Source: Clostridia bacterium
GTDB taxonomy: Bacteria > Bacillota > Clostridia > Oscillospirales > Oscillospiraceae
Reading direction: 5' to 3'
DNA length: 64,000 nucleotides
Assembly: GCA_021153265.1 (NCBI GenBank)
Contig: JAGKTU010000001.1
Span: 1 to 64,000 of the forward strand
In this document: positions 44,241-51,357 of the stretch, piece by piece
Numbering within the stretch: position 1 is the first letter of the stretch
Layout: every line of letters starts with the position of its first letter
Program-made: the position numbers and the translations under genes
The notes under the pieces: generated by a model
Databases searched by the model: none
The model's input: only the letters and a program-made list of their open reading frames with translations
Told to the model about the DNA's origin: nothing

Positions 44241-44444
44241 ATGAATACAAGAATTCGCGAGCTTCGCAAGGCGCGGAAGCTCTCTCAGGAGGAGCTGGCG
44301 GACGCCGTGGGAACCACCCGGCAGACCATCACCTCTATCGAAGTGGGAAAATACACCGCTTCCTTGCCCCTGGCTTACAAAATTGCCCACTATTTTGGGC
44401 TGACTATCGAAGAAGTATTTGATTTTTCCAATTTGGAGGACTAA
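44241..44444 (+). CDS. Small XRE-family transcriptional regulator
   Basis: A 67-residue protein that is almost only a Cro/CI helix-turn-helix (IRELRKARKLSQEELADAVG, then RQTITSIEVGKY). It ends in the FDFSNLED-type tail typical of YozG-like regulators. AAAAAGGAG precedes the ATG. It lies 3 nt before a membrane protein gene, a common pairing in Firmicutes. It probably binds the repeat array in its own promoter. Confidence 0.9.
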   Translation: MNTRIRELRKARKLSQEELADAVGTTRQTITSIEVGKYTASLPLAYKIAHYFGLTIEEVFDFSNLED

Positions 44445-44447
44445 TTT

Positions 44448-44918
44448 ATGGAAAGCTTTAAAGACAAACTGAAAGTTCAAAACATTTCAAACGCTATTTG
44501 CATCGTGATCCTGGCACTGTTCAACATTTTCCGCCTCTTTTCCCAGGTTGGACTGATCCCCAACCTGGTACCTGCCGTCAACGATGACAGTTGGGCCAAT
44601 GCTTGGAACGGCTTTGCCACCGGTTCGACTACCACCATGCTGGTCTTCATGACCGTTGCCCTGATCCGCAATCTTAAGGCTCTGAAGGATGAAAAAGCGC
44701 TGAAAAAGCTGTATGTCAAGGAAAATGACGAGCGCACTATCCAGATTTGGACTTCTGCCCGTGCCGCTGCCTTCCAGACATTCCTGCTGCTGGGCATTGT
44801 GGCTACCATCATCGCCGGTTATTTCAACATCACCGTATTTATTACCATCGCCGCTACCCTGTTCTGCGCCAGTATGGTGGCTATCGGTTTCAAATTCTAC
44901 TACACTAATAAATATTAA
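44448..44918 (+). CDS. Membrane protein paired with XRE regulator
   Basis: A 156-residue protein with four hydrophobic helices in two pairs around a charged loop (KALKDEKALKKLYVKENDERT). This build matches the membrane partners often encoded after small XRE regulators. Function unknown; it may sense an envelope or drug signal. Confidence 0.75.
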   Translation: MESFKDKLKVQNISNAICIVILALFNIFRLFSQVGLIPNLVPAVNDDSWANAWNGFATGSTTTMLVFMTVALIRNLKALKDEKALKKLYVKENDERTIQIWTSARAAAFQTFLLLGIVATIIAGYFNITVFITIAATLFCASMVAIGFKFYYTNKY

Positions 44919-44927
44919 GGTAATATT

Positions 44928-45104
44928 ATGGACAACAAAACGAGAAACAGATTGCGTAAAATCTCCGTGATCGGCCTGCTCATTGCCGGTCTGATTTTTC
45001 TTGGACTGAGCATCTTTGAGAAAAGCAGAACTGATCTTATCATCGGACTGGCTCTCATCACCATTGGCAACGTGCATAACGCACGACTCAAGTCGGAGAA
45101 GTGA
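44928..45104 (+). CDS. 58-residue membrane protein, third gene of the XRE operon
   Basis: ATG 44928 to TGA 45104. A basic start (MDNKTRNRLRK) is followed by two hydrophobic segments (about 13-29 and 36-46) and a basic tail. It begins 9 nt after the previous stop and is followed by a terminator. The ribosome site TAAGGTAAT is moderate. Confidence 0.7.
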   Translation: MDNKTRNRLRKISVIGLLIAGLIFLGLSIFEKSRTDLIIGLALITIGNVHNARLKSEK

Positions 45105-45106
45105 AA

Positions 45107-45136
45107 TAACGCCGTACCAAACAAGGTACGGCGTTT
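45107..45136. terminator. Terminator between the XRE operon and rex
   Basis: AACGCCGTACC/GGTACGGCGTT stem, 6-nt loop. T-rich flanks suit both directions. Confidence 0.85.
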
Positions 45137-45139
45137 TCC

Positions 45140-45790
45140 TTATTTACCGGATTCTTTTTCTTCCTTGATCTGAGCCTGGAGGTGGACAGACAAGACTGCC
45201 AAAGACATGGCCATATTCTCCGACTGGACCAAAATATTCCGGGGCACGTCCAGATGGGTGGGAGCAAAATTCCAGATGGCTTTGATGCCGCCGGCGATCA
45301 GAAGATCCGCTACCTCCTGCGCATGCTCACCGGGGACGGTGATGATGCCCATAAGCACCTTATGCTTGCGGCAGAATGCTTCCAGCTTATCGATATGATA
45401 GACAGACTTGCCCTCCACGGTGCGATCCATCTGAGGGTTCTTGTCGAAGGCGGCAAGGATGTTCAGACCGTAATCTTCAAATCCCTTATAGCCCATGAGC
45501 GCCTGTCCCAATTTTCCTGCGCCGATGAGGACGGCATCGGTAGTATTGTCATAACCCAAAAACTGCTCGATATCATCGATCAGACTCTCCCGGAGGTAGC
45601 CGATCTTGGGTCGGCCGCCGTCGGAGACCATTGCCAGATCCTTGCGAACCTGCACCTCACCCATGCCGAGAGCATTGGCAAGGGCGGTAGCGGAAATGTA
45701 GGCCGAACTGCCGTCTGGAACACTCTTCAAGTAGGCCAGATACCCGGGAAGCCGCTTGAGAACGGATTGAGAAATCTTCTTCTTTTCCAT
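45140..45790 (-). CDS. rex: Redox-sensing transcriptional repressor Rex
   Basis: A 216-residue regulator. An N-terminal winged helix (SQSVLKRLPGYLAYLK, about 6-21) is followed by a Rossmann fold with AVLIGAGKLGQAL (NAD(H) site) and a C-terminal swapped helix. It represses fermentative and respiratory genes until NADH rises. AAGAGGCATTCCG before ATG 45790 is preferred to the earlier ATG at 45808. An unusual nested inverted repeat lies over its promoter. Confidence 0.95.
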   Translation of the reverse strand: MEKKKISQSVLKRLPGYLAYLKSVPDGSSAYISATALANALGMGEVQVRKDLAMVSDGGRPKIGYLRESLIDDIEQFLGYDNTTDAVLIGAGKLGQALMGYKGFEDYGLNILAAFDKNPQMDRTVEGKSVYHIDKLEAFCRKHKVLMGIITVPGEHAQEVADLLIAGGIKAIWNFAPTHLDVPRNILVQSENMAMSLAVLSVHLQAQIKEEKESGK

Positions 45791-45805
45791 CGGAATGCCT
45801 CTTTT

Positions 45806-45862
45806 CAAATCGGTATAGATTTTATCGATACATTTCTATATCGATTATAGCATACCGATTTG
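45806..45862. repeat. Nested inverted repeats over the rex promoter
   Basis: Outer arms CAAATCGGTAT (45806-45816) and ATACCGATTTG (45852-45862). Inner arms ATCGATA (45824-45830) and TATCGAT (45839-45845). The -10 box lies between the right arms. It differs from the known Rex box TTGTGA-n-TCACAA. Confidence 0.75.
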
Positions 45863-45872
45863 TCGAATGCAA
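45844..45872 (-). promoter_or_regulatory. Promoter of rex
   Basis: Minus-strand TTGCAT (45872-45867), 17-nt spacer, TATAAT (45849-45844). It starts just after the sigE stop. Confidence 0.78.
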
Positions 45873-45879
45873 CCTAAAC

Positions 45880-46590
45880 TTAAGCGCAACTGGTCTGACG
45901 AAGCAACTCTTTGCGCAGCCTAAGCATGATGCGTTTTTCCAAGCGGGAGATATAGGACTGGGAGATGCCCATTTTCTGGGCGACCTCTTTCTGGGTCAGC
46001 TCCTTTCTTCCCTCCAGACCGTAGCGCATCTGGACGATCTCCCGTTCCCGGTCAGGCAGTTCTTTCAGAGCCTGACGCAGAAGCTGGATGTCCACATCGT
46101 CCTCCAAGCGGCCGGTGACGATGTTTTCGTCGGTACCGATGATGTCGGAGAGTAAAAGCTCGTTACCCTCGTAGTCCATGTTAATGGGTTCATCCAGACT
46201 GATCTCCGCCTTTTGGGAGGAAATTTTGCGGATGTGCATCAAAATCTCGTTTTCGATGCACCGGGCAGCGTAGGTTGCAAGTTTGATATTTTTCTCAAGC
46301 CGGTAGGTGCCGATGGCTTTGATGAGACCGATGGTGCCGATGGAGATCAGGTCTTCCAAATTGGTACCGGAGCTTTCAAACCGCCGGGCGATATAGACCA
46401 CAAGGCGCAGATTGTGCTCGATGAGGGTCTGTTTTGCCTGTTCATCGCCCCGTTCCAGCGCTTCCAGAGCAGACAGTTCCTCCTGTCCTTTCAAGGGTGG
46501 GGGCAGAACATCGCTGCCGCCGATGTAATAAAGATTCCCGGAGGGAACCAAACCCAACCATACCAGAATGTTTCGGAATTTTTCGATCAT
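45880..46590 (-). CDS. sigE: Sporulation sigma factor SigE
   Basis: A 236-residue sigma-70 factor. Region 2 reads HNLRLVVYIARRFESSG and GLIKAIGTYR. Region 4 ends with LTQKEVAQKMGISQSYISRLEKR. The N-terminal ~25 residues with hydrophobic FRNILVWLGL are the pro-sequence that SpoIIGA removes. It directs early mother-cell transcription. The start overlaps the spoIIGA stop by 4 nt (ATGA). SigG, often next in Firmicutes, is not here. Confidence 0.95.
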   Translation of the reverse strand: MIEKFRNILVWLGLVPSGNLYYIGGSDVLPPPLKGQEELSALEALERGDEQAKQTLIEHNLRLVVYIARRFESSGTNLEDLISIGTIGLIKAIGTYRLEKNIKLATYAARCIENEILMHIRKISSQKAEISLDEPINMDYEGNELLLSDIIGTDENIVTGRLEDDVDIQLLRQALKELPDREREIVQMRYGLEGRKELTQKEVAQKMGISQSYISRLEKRIMLRLRKELLRQTSCA

Positions 46591-47360
46591 GCCATACCTC
46601 CTGTCAATGCCTGAAACCCCTCTCCCCTGCCGATCGGTTCCGGCGCCAATGCGATCAACGCGGAACCATGTTTCCCTCCCAGTTTTACATCTCGAAAACG
46701 CATGGCCAGCAGCATTCCGCCTCCCTGTCCTACAGATGCATAGGGAATCAGCCGCAGACCCAGCTGCTTTTGCCGCGCCATGGTTTCCAACGGGCTTCGG
46801 AGTTGAGCCTCCGTAAGTCCGGAGATTTCCTGTGCGGCTTTTCCACCAATTACAAGTACGTTTTCACCGGTGATGGGATCTTTCAGACCGTTTCCGGTGT
46901 CCCGGAGGGCGATGAGGTCGACGGTCTTTCCATCATGGCGGATTTGCAGAGGGATATAGGTTCTGCCCACCGTGCCAGAGCCGAACCCCACCTTGCACAG
47001 TCCCCAGATACCAAAAGCGCCCAGCAAAATCCAGACAAAATCCCGGCTGTGGAAACTGGAAACCACGCCACCAAGAGCCATGGTCAGCAGCACGAAGATG
47101 CCGCAACGGCGCAGGGCACTGGAGTTAAGTCCGAATGCAAGGACAGACATCGCACCCAAACTCACAAGACGCCATAGGATATTTCCCAGGAAATGAAACT
47201 CAGGCACCAGACATGCACCTCCATAAAGGCCGCCCAGAAGTGCCGCCGGGATCAATCGTTTGATATTTGCCGAAAATCCGGTCAGACGGTTTGTCCCCAA
47301 AAGCAGCAGAAAGTCCACCGCAGCGTTCAAAAGCATCACCAAATCCAGATACACTACCAT
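46587..47360 (-). CDS. spoIIGA: Sigma-E processing peptidase SpoIIGA
   Basis: A 257-residue membrane aspartic protease. Five N-terminal helices (starting MVVYLDLVMLLNAAVDFLLL) anchor the C-terminal domain with the active site ALRDTGNGLKDP. It cleaves pro-sigma-E after asymmetric division. CAGGAGGG before ATG 47360 fixes the start. Operon spoIIGA-sigE as in other endospore formers. Confidence 0.93.
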   Translation of the reverse strand: MVVYLDLVMLLNAAVDFLLLLGTNRLTGFSANIKRLIPAALLGGLYGGACLVPEFHFLGNILWRLVSLGAMSVLAFGLNSSALRRCGIFVLLTMALGGVVSSFHSRDFVWILLGAFGIWGLCKVGFGSGTVGRTYIPLQIRHDGKTVDLIALRDTGNGLKDPITGENVLVIGGKAAQEISGLTEAQLRSPLETMARQKQLGLRLIPYASVGQGGGMLLAMRFRDVKLGGKHGSALIALAPEPIGRGEGFQALTGGMA

Positions 47361-47501
47361 AGGCCGCCCTCCTGTTTCGTAAGATTGGTTACGGGACGAG
47401 TATACCGCCCCCGGGCGAAGAAGTCGGTCGCATCTGTGGCTGCCCACCGCCGCAAGTTCGGTCATGGTCAGTCCCCTTTCAGCGGCAAACTGCCCCAGAT
47501 A

Positions 47502-47536
47502 CAAAAAGGCTGCAGCTGATTTACTCAGCCGCAGCC
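47502..47536 (-). terminator. Terminator of the rarA-DUF951 operon
   Basis: 12-bp stem with one mismatch (47508-47519 with 47525-47536), then TTTTT on the minus strand. Its first arm includes the DUF951 stop codon. Confidence 0.8.
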
Positions 47537-47734
47537 TGATGCCGTCGTATCCGCATCTTCCCGGATAACCTGGCGAATATTCTTCTCCGCTTTGAATCTT
47601 GGAGTCATCAGTTCATGTCCGCAGCCCAGGCACCGCAGGCGAAAATCTGCACCGGTGCGCAGCACCTTCCACTTCTTTTCGCCGCAGGGGTGGGCTTTTT
47701 TCATGACCAAAATATCATTCAGTCGGATATCCAT
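47525..47734 (-). CDS. DUF951 family protein
   Basis: A 69-residue protein. The family core MDIRLNDILVMKKAHPCG, then RLRCLGCGHELMTPR, has three cysteines and may bind zinc. DUF951 (YyzM) is conserved in Firmicutes, function unknown. GTGAGG precedes the ATG, 9 nt after the rarA stop. Confidence 0.92.
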   Translation of the reverse strand: MDIRLNDILVMKKAHPCGEKKWKVLRTGADFRLRCLGCGHELMTPRFKAEKNIRQVIREDADTTASGCG

Positions 47735-47743
47735 AGATTTTCC

Positions 47744-49006
47744 TCACTTTCCCTTGATGGTCTCCCAATACTGCCGGGCGGCCTGTTCCAATTTATTGGG
47801 ACCGTAGGTGTAGTAGTGTGTTCCCACCAGTTCGTCGGGCAGGTACTGCTGCTGCACCCAGTGATTGGGATAGTCATGGGGATATTGGTAGCCCTGCTCC
47901 CGTTCCATCGTGTAAGAGTCCGCATGGACGTTCTGCAGGTGTCGGGGGAAACTGCCGCCCTTGCCCTTTCGGACGTCTGCCAGGGCTGCATCCAGGGCGA
48001 TATGGCCGGAATTGGACTTGGGGCTTGTAGCCATCAGCACGGCGGCGTCGCCCAGAGGGATTCTGGCCTCCGGCATGCCCAGCTTCAGAGCCATATCCAC
48101 GCAGGCGTTGACAATAGGGATGATCTGAGGGAACGCAAGGCCCACATCCTCTGCCGCGATGACCATCAGCCGCCGGCAGGCGGACTGCATCTGTCCGGCC
48201 TCCAGAAGCCGCGCCAGATAGTGGCAGGCGGCGTCGGGATCGGAGCCGCGGATGGACTTTTGCAGAGCAGAGAGCAGGTCATAGTGGTTGTCACCGTCCC
48301 GGTCGGCACGGAGGGCGCTCTTCTGGGTGACGGCTTTGGCATCAGAAAGGGTCAGCGGAATCCGGCTACCATCGATGATACCGGCAGAGAACAGAACCTC
48401 CACGGCATTCATGGCTTTGCGAAGATCGCCGCCGCAGGCACCGGCAATATACTCCAGCGCCCCCTCCTCCGGCACAGCCGTCAAGGCGGTGCGCTGCTCC
48501 ATAAAGGAAACCGCCCGCTTCACCGCTTTCAGCGCGGCAGCGGCATCGATTTGCTTAAACTCAAAGATGGTGGAGCGGCTCAAAATGGCGTTAAAGACGT
48601 AGAAATAGGGATTCTCCGTGGTAGATGCGATGAGGGTGATCTTACCGTTTTCGATGTATTCCAGCAAACTCTGCTGCTGCTTTTTATTGAAGGACTGGAT
48701 CTCGTCCAAGTACAGCAAAACTCCGTTGGGGGCCATGAAGGTATCCAACTGAGCCACGATCTCCTTGATATCCGCGGTGGATGCGGTGGTGGCGTTGAGC
48801 TTGTAAAGGGTGCGGTTGGTCTGCTTGGCGATGATATTGGCAACGGTGGTTTTACCGGTGCCGCTGGGGCCGTAGAAGACCATGTTGGGAACTTTTCCCG
48901 AGTCGATGAGGCGGCGCAGCACCGCCCCCTGCCCCAAAATATGCTCCTGTCCGAAAACCTCGTCCAATGTGGTAGGCCGCAAAAGATCGGCCAGCGGCTG
49001 GTACAT
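47744..49006 (-). CDS. rarA: Replication-associated recombination protein A
   Basis: A 420-residue AAA+ ATPase of the RarA/MgsA/WRNIP1 family. Walker A is FYGPSGTGKTTVAN (about 42-55), Walker B LYLDEIQSFNK, sensor 1 in ASTTEN. The C-terminal part (PLGDAAVLMATSPKSN) is the tetramer domain. It acts at stalled forks. AAGGAGG before ATG 49006 sets the start. Confidence 0.95.
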   Translation of the reverse strand: MYQPLADLLRPTTLDEVFGQEHILGQGAVLRRLIDSGKVPNMVFYGPSGTGKTTVANIIAKQTNRTLYKLNATTASTADIKEIVAQLDTFMAPNGVLLYLDEIQSFNKKQQQSLLEYIENGKITLIASTTENPYFYVFNAILSRSTIFEFKQIDAAAALKAVKRAVSFMEQRTALTAVPEEGALEYIAGACGGDLRKAMNAVEVLFSAGIIDGSRIPLTLSDAKAVTQKSALRADRDGDNHYDLLSALQKSIRGSDPDAACHYLARLLEAGQMQSACRRLMVIAAEDVGLAFPQIIPIVNACVDMALKLGMPEARIPLGDAAVLMATSPKSNSGHIALDAALADVRKGKGGSFPRHLQNVHADSYTMEREQGYQYPHDYPNHWVQQQYLPDELVGTHYYTYGPNKLEQAARQYWETIKGK

Positions 49007-49079
49007 ATTCGCCACCTCCTTATGTTTGATCATTTACCATACTATAGCACAAATGATTGCAAATTGCACCTATTATTTT

Positions 49080-49115
49080 CTAAAATAATCCCCCCTCCGG
49101 GTGTGGAGGGGGATT
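49080..49115 (-). terminator. Terminator of the CobW gene pair
   Basis: AATCCCCCTCC stem with its complement (49087-49115) and a 6-nt loop, followed by ATTTTA on the minus strand, 6 nt after the stop at 49121. Confidence 0.82.
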
Positions 49116-49120
49116 CAAAA

Positions 49121-50065
49121 TCAGAAAGTTGCCACGTCGGGTTCGGCGGGAGTTGCGCCCTTGACCACCTCAATAGCAGTCAAGACAGGGCCAAGCTCGC
49201 CTTTATAGAGCTTATGCTTCTCGGCGGTGATCTTCGCTGTCACCATGACCCAGCTCCGGGACTCCAGCTCCTTAGGATTGGAATACCGGCAGGGTATGCC
49301 GCAGAACTGGATATCGTCCACGCAGCAGGTCATGACAAACCGACCAGGGGCGAACATATTGTCCTTTTCCCGGCGGAGCATAGCCACCTGAGCCTTGAAG
49401 CGGACGGTTTTGCCGTTGTACTTCTGAGGTTCTTCGGTGACATCCCGATACCAGAGGGCATAATCCTCGTCCTTGACCTCGATGACGGGTGCGTTGATGT
49501 CGAAAGGCAGAGGATCCTCGATCTCATCAAAACTGGTAGTGCCGTCGGTATAGTCGTAGAGGATATCGATGCGGCGGCTGGCGGCTCGGGCCAGCTTGTG
49601 GAAAGGCATCACGTCCGCGCCCTTTTCCAGACGGTTGAAGACCACCATCTGAGCGCCAACCAGCTTGTCCATGACCAGATTCCGCATATTGGCGTTGTAA
49701 GCCATGATGGTGGTGGTATCAGCGAACATGACCTCCTGGGCCAGCGCCCAGCCCTCAGGGAATCGCATATAGAGGTCGCCCACCTGCTGCATGCCGTTCA
49801 GCTCCACCACAACCCGCTCGGGCTTGTACTTCTTTTGCAGAGCCAGCAGCTCCTTGGTTGTGACGGTGGCCTGATCCAGCACCTCGAGATAGATGTTCTT
49901 ATGGGGATAGGTGGAGAAGTCATACTCCTCCTCACCTTCCTCAAACACCAGCAGCAGCGTGCGCTCACCGGCATTGAAACGCTCATCTTCCAGCGTTTCC
50001 TGAATGAATTTGGTCTTACCGGAGTCTAAAAATCCGGTAAAGGCATAAACGGGAATCTGTACCAT
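49121..50065 (-). CDS. CobW-type GTPase fused to a DUF1980 (YcgQ-like) domain
   Basis: A 314-residue protein. The N-terminal ~190 residues are a P-loop GTPase (FTGFLDSGKTKFIQ) that resembles CobW but lacks the GCICC metal motif. The C-terminal ~100 residues (GKTVRFKAQVAML, GRFVMTCCVDDIQFCG, RSWVMVTAKI) resemble the OB-like end of the TIGR03943/DUF1980 family, normally found in YcgQ beside a YcgR permease. No permease is here. ATG 50065 follows the upstream stop directly (TAAATATG), so translation is coupled to the His-rich CobW gene. A joint role in metal handling is inferred. Confidence 0.75.
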   Translation of the reverse strand: MVQIPVYAFTGFLDSGKTKFIQETLEDERFNAGERTLLLVFEEGEEEYDFSTYPHKNIYLEVLDQATVTTKELLALQKKYKPERVVVELNGMQQVGDLYMRFPEGWALAQEVMFADTTTIMAYNANMRNLVMDKLVGAQMVVFNRLEKGADVMPFHKLARAASRRIDILYDYTDGTTSFDEIEDPLPFDINAPVIEVKDEDYALWYRDVTEEPQKYNGKTVRFKAQVAMLRREKDNMFAPGRFVMTCCVDDIQFCGIPCRYSNPKELESRSWVMVTAKITAEKHKLYKGELGPVLTAIEVVKGATPAEPDVATF

Positions 50066-50067
50066 AT

Positions 50068-51150
50068 TTACACCCCAAACAATGCGGCAATTGCAGACTC
50101 GTCCAGCTTGGAGCCGATGACGCAGAGCTTGCCGTTGATGGCTGCGCCGCCGGTGCGGATGTCGTATTCCTCGGGAACCATGTCGAAGTGGATCCAAGTG
50201 CCATCGTTCGCAGGAATGATGCCCTTAGCCCGGAGAACCATGCCGAACTTGCCGGAATCCAGTTCCCTCAGAGCGGCTTCGATAGCGCAGCGGTCGAACT
50301 TCTTGTGGGTCTCCACGCCCCAGGAGGTGAAGACCTCGTCGGCGTGATGGTGATGATGGTCATGACCGCAGGAGCAATGCTCATCGTGATCATGGTGATG
50401 GTGATGCTCGTGGTCGTGGTGGCCGCAGCAGCAACCCTCTTCATGGTCATGATGGTGGTGATGCTCGTGGTCATGATGGCCGCAGCAGCAATGTTCATCG
50501 TGATCGTCGTGGTGATGATGGTCATGCTCCAGCTCTGCCAGCTCCTTTGCCAGAGTGGCCTCGCCTGCCATAGCCTCAATGAGCTGAGCGCCGGTGAGCT
50601 GATTCCAGGGAGTGGTCACCACGGTAGCGGTCGCATTATGCTCACGGATCAGAGCAACGGATGCATCCAGCTTGTTCTGGGGAACAGAATCGGTACGGGA
50701 GAGGATGATTGTGGAAGCAGTCTCGATCTGGTTGTTATAGAACTCACCGAAGTTCTTCATGTAAACCTTGACTTTGCCGGCATCGGCAACTGCAACGGTA
50801 TAGCCCAGAGTGACATCTTCATTGGTGACCTTTTCCACAGCGGCGATGACGTCGGACAGCTTGCCCACGCCGGAGGGCTCGATGACAATGCGGTCGGGTG
50901 TATACTCGGCAATGACCTGAGTCAGAGCCTTTCCGAAGTCACCAACCAGAGAGCAGCAGATACAGCCGGAGTTCATCTCGGTGATGTTGATACCGGCCTC
51001 CTGCAAGAAGCCGCCGTCGATGCCGATCTCGCCGAATTCATTTTCGATGAGAACCAGTTTCTGACCAGCATAGGCCTCCTGAATCATCTTCTTGATCAGC
51101 GTGGTCTTGCCCGCGCCCAGGAAGCCGGAATAAATGTCGATTTTCGTCAT
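50068..51150 (-). CDS. CobW/COG0523 metal-chaperone GTPase with His-rich repeats
   Basis: A 360-residue GTPase. Walker A is GFLGAGKTT (about 9-17), the metal-binding GCICC motif is at about 62-66, and IEPSG and SRTD complete the G domain. Residues about 208-269 are an insert of His, Asp and Cys in tandem 19-residue units that should bind zinc, nickel or cobalt. The C-terminal CobW domain follows. Such proteins deliver metal to client enzymes. AGAAGGTG 6 nt before ATG 51150. Promoter at 51185-51213. Confidence 0.9.
   Translation of the reverse strand: MTKIDIYSGFLGAGKTTLIKKMIQEAYAGQKLVLIENEFGEIGIDGGFLQEAGINITEMNSGCICCSLVGDFGKALTQVIAEYTPDRIVIEPSGVGKLSDVIAAVEKVTNEDVTLGYTVAVADAGKVKVYMKNFGEFYNNQIETASTIILSRTDSVPQNKLDASVALIREHNATATVVTTPWNQLTGAQLIEAMAGEATLAKELAELEHDHHHHDDHDEHCCCGHHDHEHHHHHDHEEGCCCGHHDHEHHHHHDHDEHCSCGHDHHHHHADEVFTSWGVETHKKFDRCAIEAALRELDSGKFGMVLRAKGIIPANDGTWIHFDMVPEEYDIRTGGAAINGKLCVIGSKLDESAIAALFGV
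50344..50529 (-). repeat. 57-bp coding tandem repeats for the His/Cys-rich insert
   Basis: Two near-identical units encode GHHDHEHHHHHDH followed by EEGCCC or DEHCSC, with partial copies on each side. Unit 57 bp, in frame. Confidence 0.85.
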
Positions 51151-51184
51151 GGATAACACCTTCTATTGTTATTATTTCTAAGGT

Positions 51185-51213
51185 ATTATACCACCATTTG
51201 CCACTTCTGACAA
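51185..51213 (-). promoter_or_regulatory. Promoter of the CobW operon
   Basis: Minus-strand TTGTCA (51213-51208), 17-nt spacer, TATAAT (51190-51185). The -35 overlaps a small inverted repeat TGAC-AA-GTCA. No Zur-type palindrome seen. Confidence 0.75.
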
Positions 51214-51246
51214 GTCAAATTTCTTACTACTTTCGACACATTCCCC

Positions 51247-51275
51247 TTGTAACGGCCACAAAAAAAGCATACACT
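51247..51275 (+). promoter_or_regulatory. Possible promoter of the small RNA candidate
   Basis: TTGTAA (51247-51252), 17-nt spacer, TACACT (51270-51275). It is divergent to the CobW promoter. Confidence 0.5.
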
Positions 51276-51281
51276 ATGGAT

Positions 51282-51357
51282 AGGCAAATATGACCCCCAG
51301 TGCGACGATTTGCCTGCACGCCGCCCCGGCTCTCCCCCGGGGCGGCGTGTTTTTTCT
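51282..51357 (+). ncRNA. Candidate small stand-alone RNA
   Basis: A perfect 8-bp stem AGGCAAAT/ATTTGCCT (51282-51289 with 51308-51315) and 18-nt loop is followed at once by a 13-bp GC-rich hairpin (51317-51329 with 51337-51349) and six T. The T run is on the plus strand, where no gene lies upstream or downstream, so this is not the terminator of an annotated gene. A promoter-like pair sits just before it. No known RNA family recognised. Confidence 0.55.

Noticed and set aside
50344..50529. Short repeats that could suggest a CRISPR array
   Set aside because: The 57-bp units are in frame, have no unique spacers and encode a His/Cys-rich insert of a GTPase.
50188..51156. A plus-strand frame rich in Met and Val opposite the His-rich CobW gene
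   Set aside because: It is the complement of His/Asp codon repeats and has no ribosome site or family match.
51316..51357. GC-rich hairpin as terminator of the SipL-like gene
   Set aside because: On the minus strand the stem is not followed by a U run; the T run lies on the plus strand.
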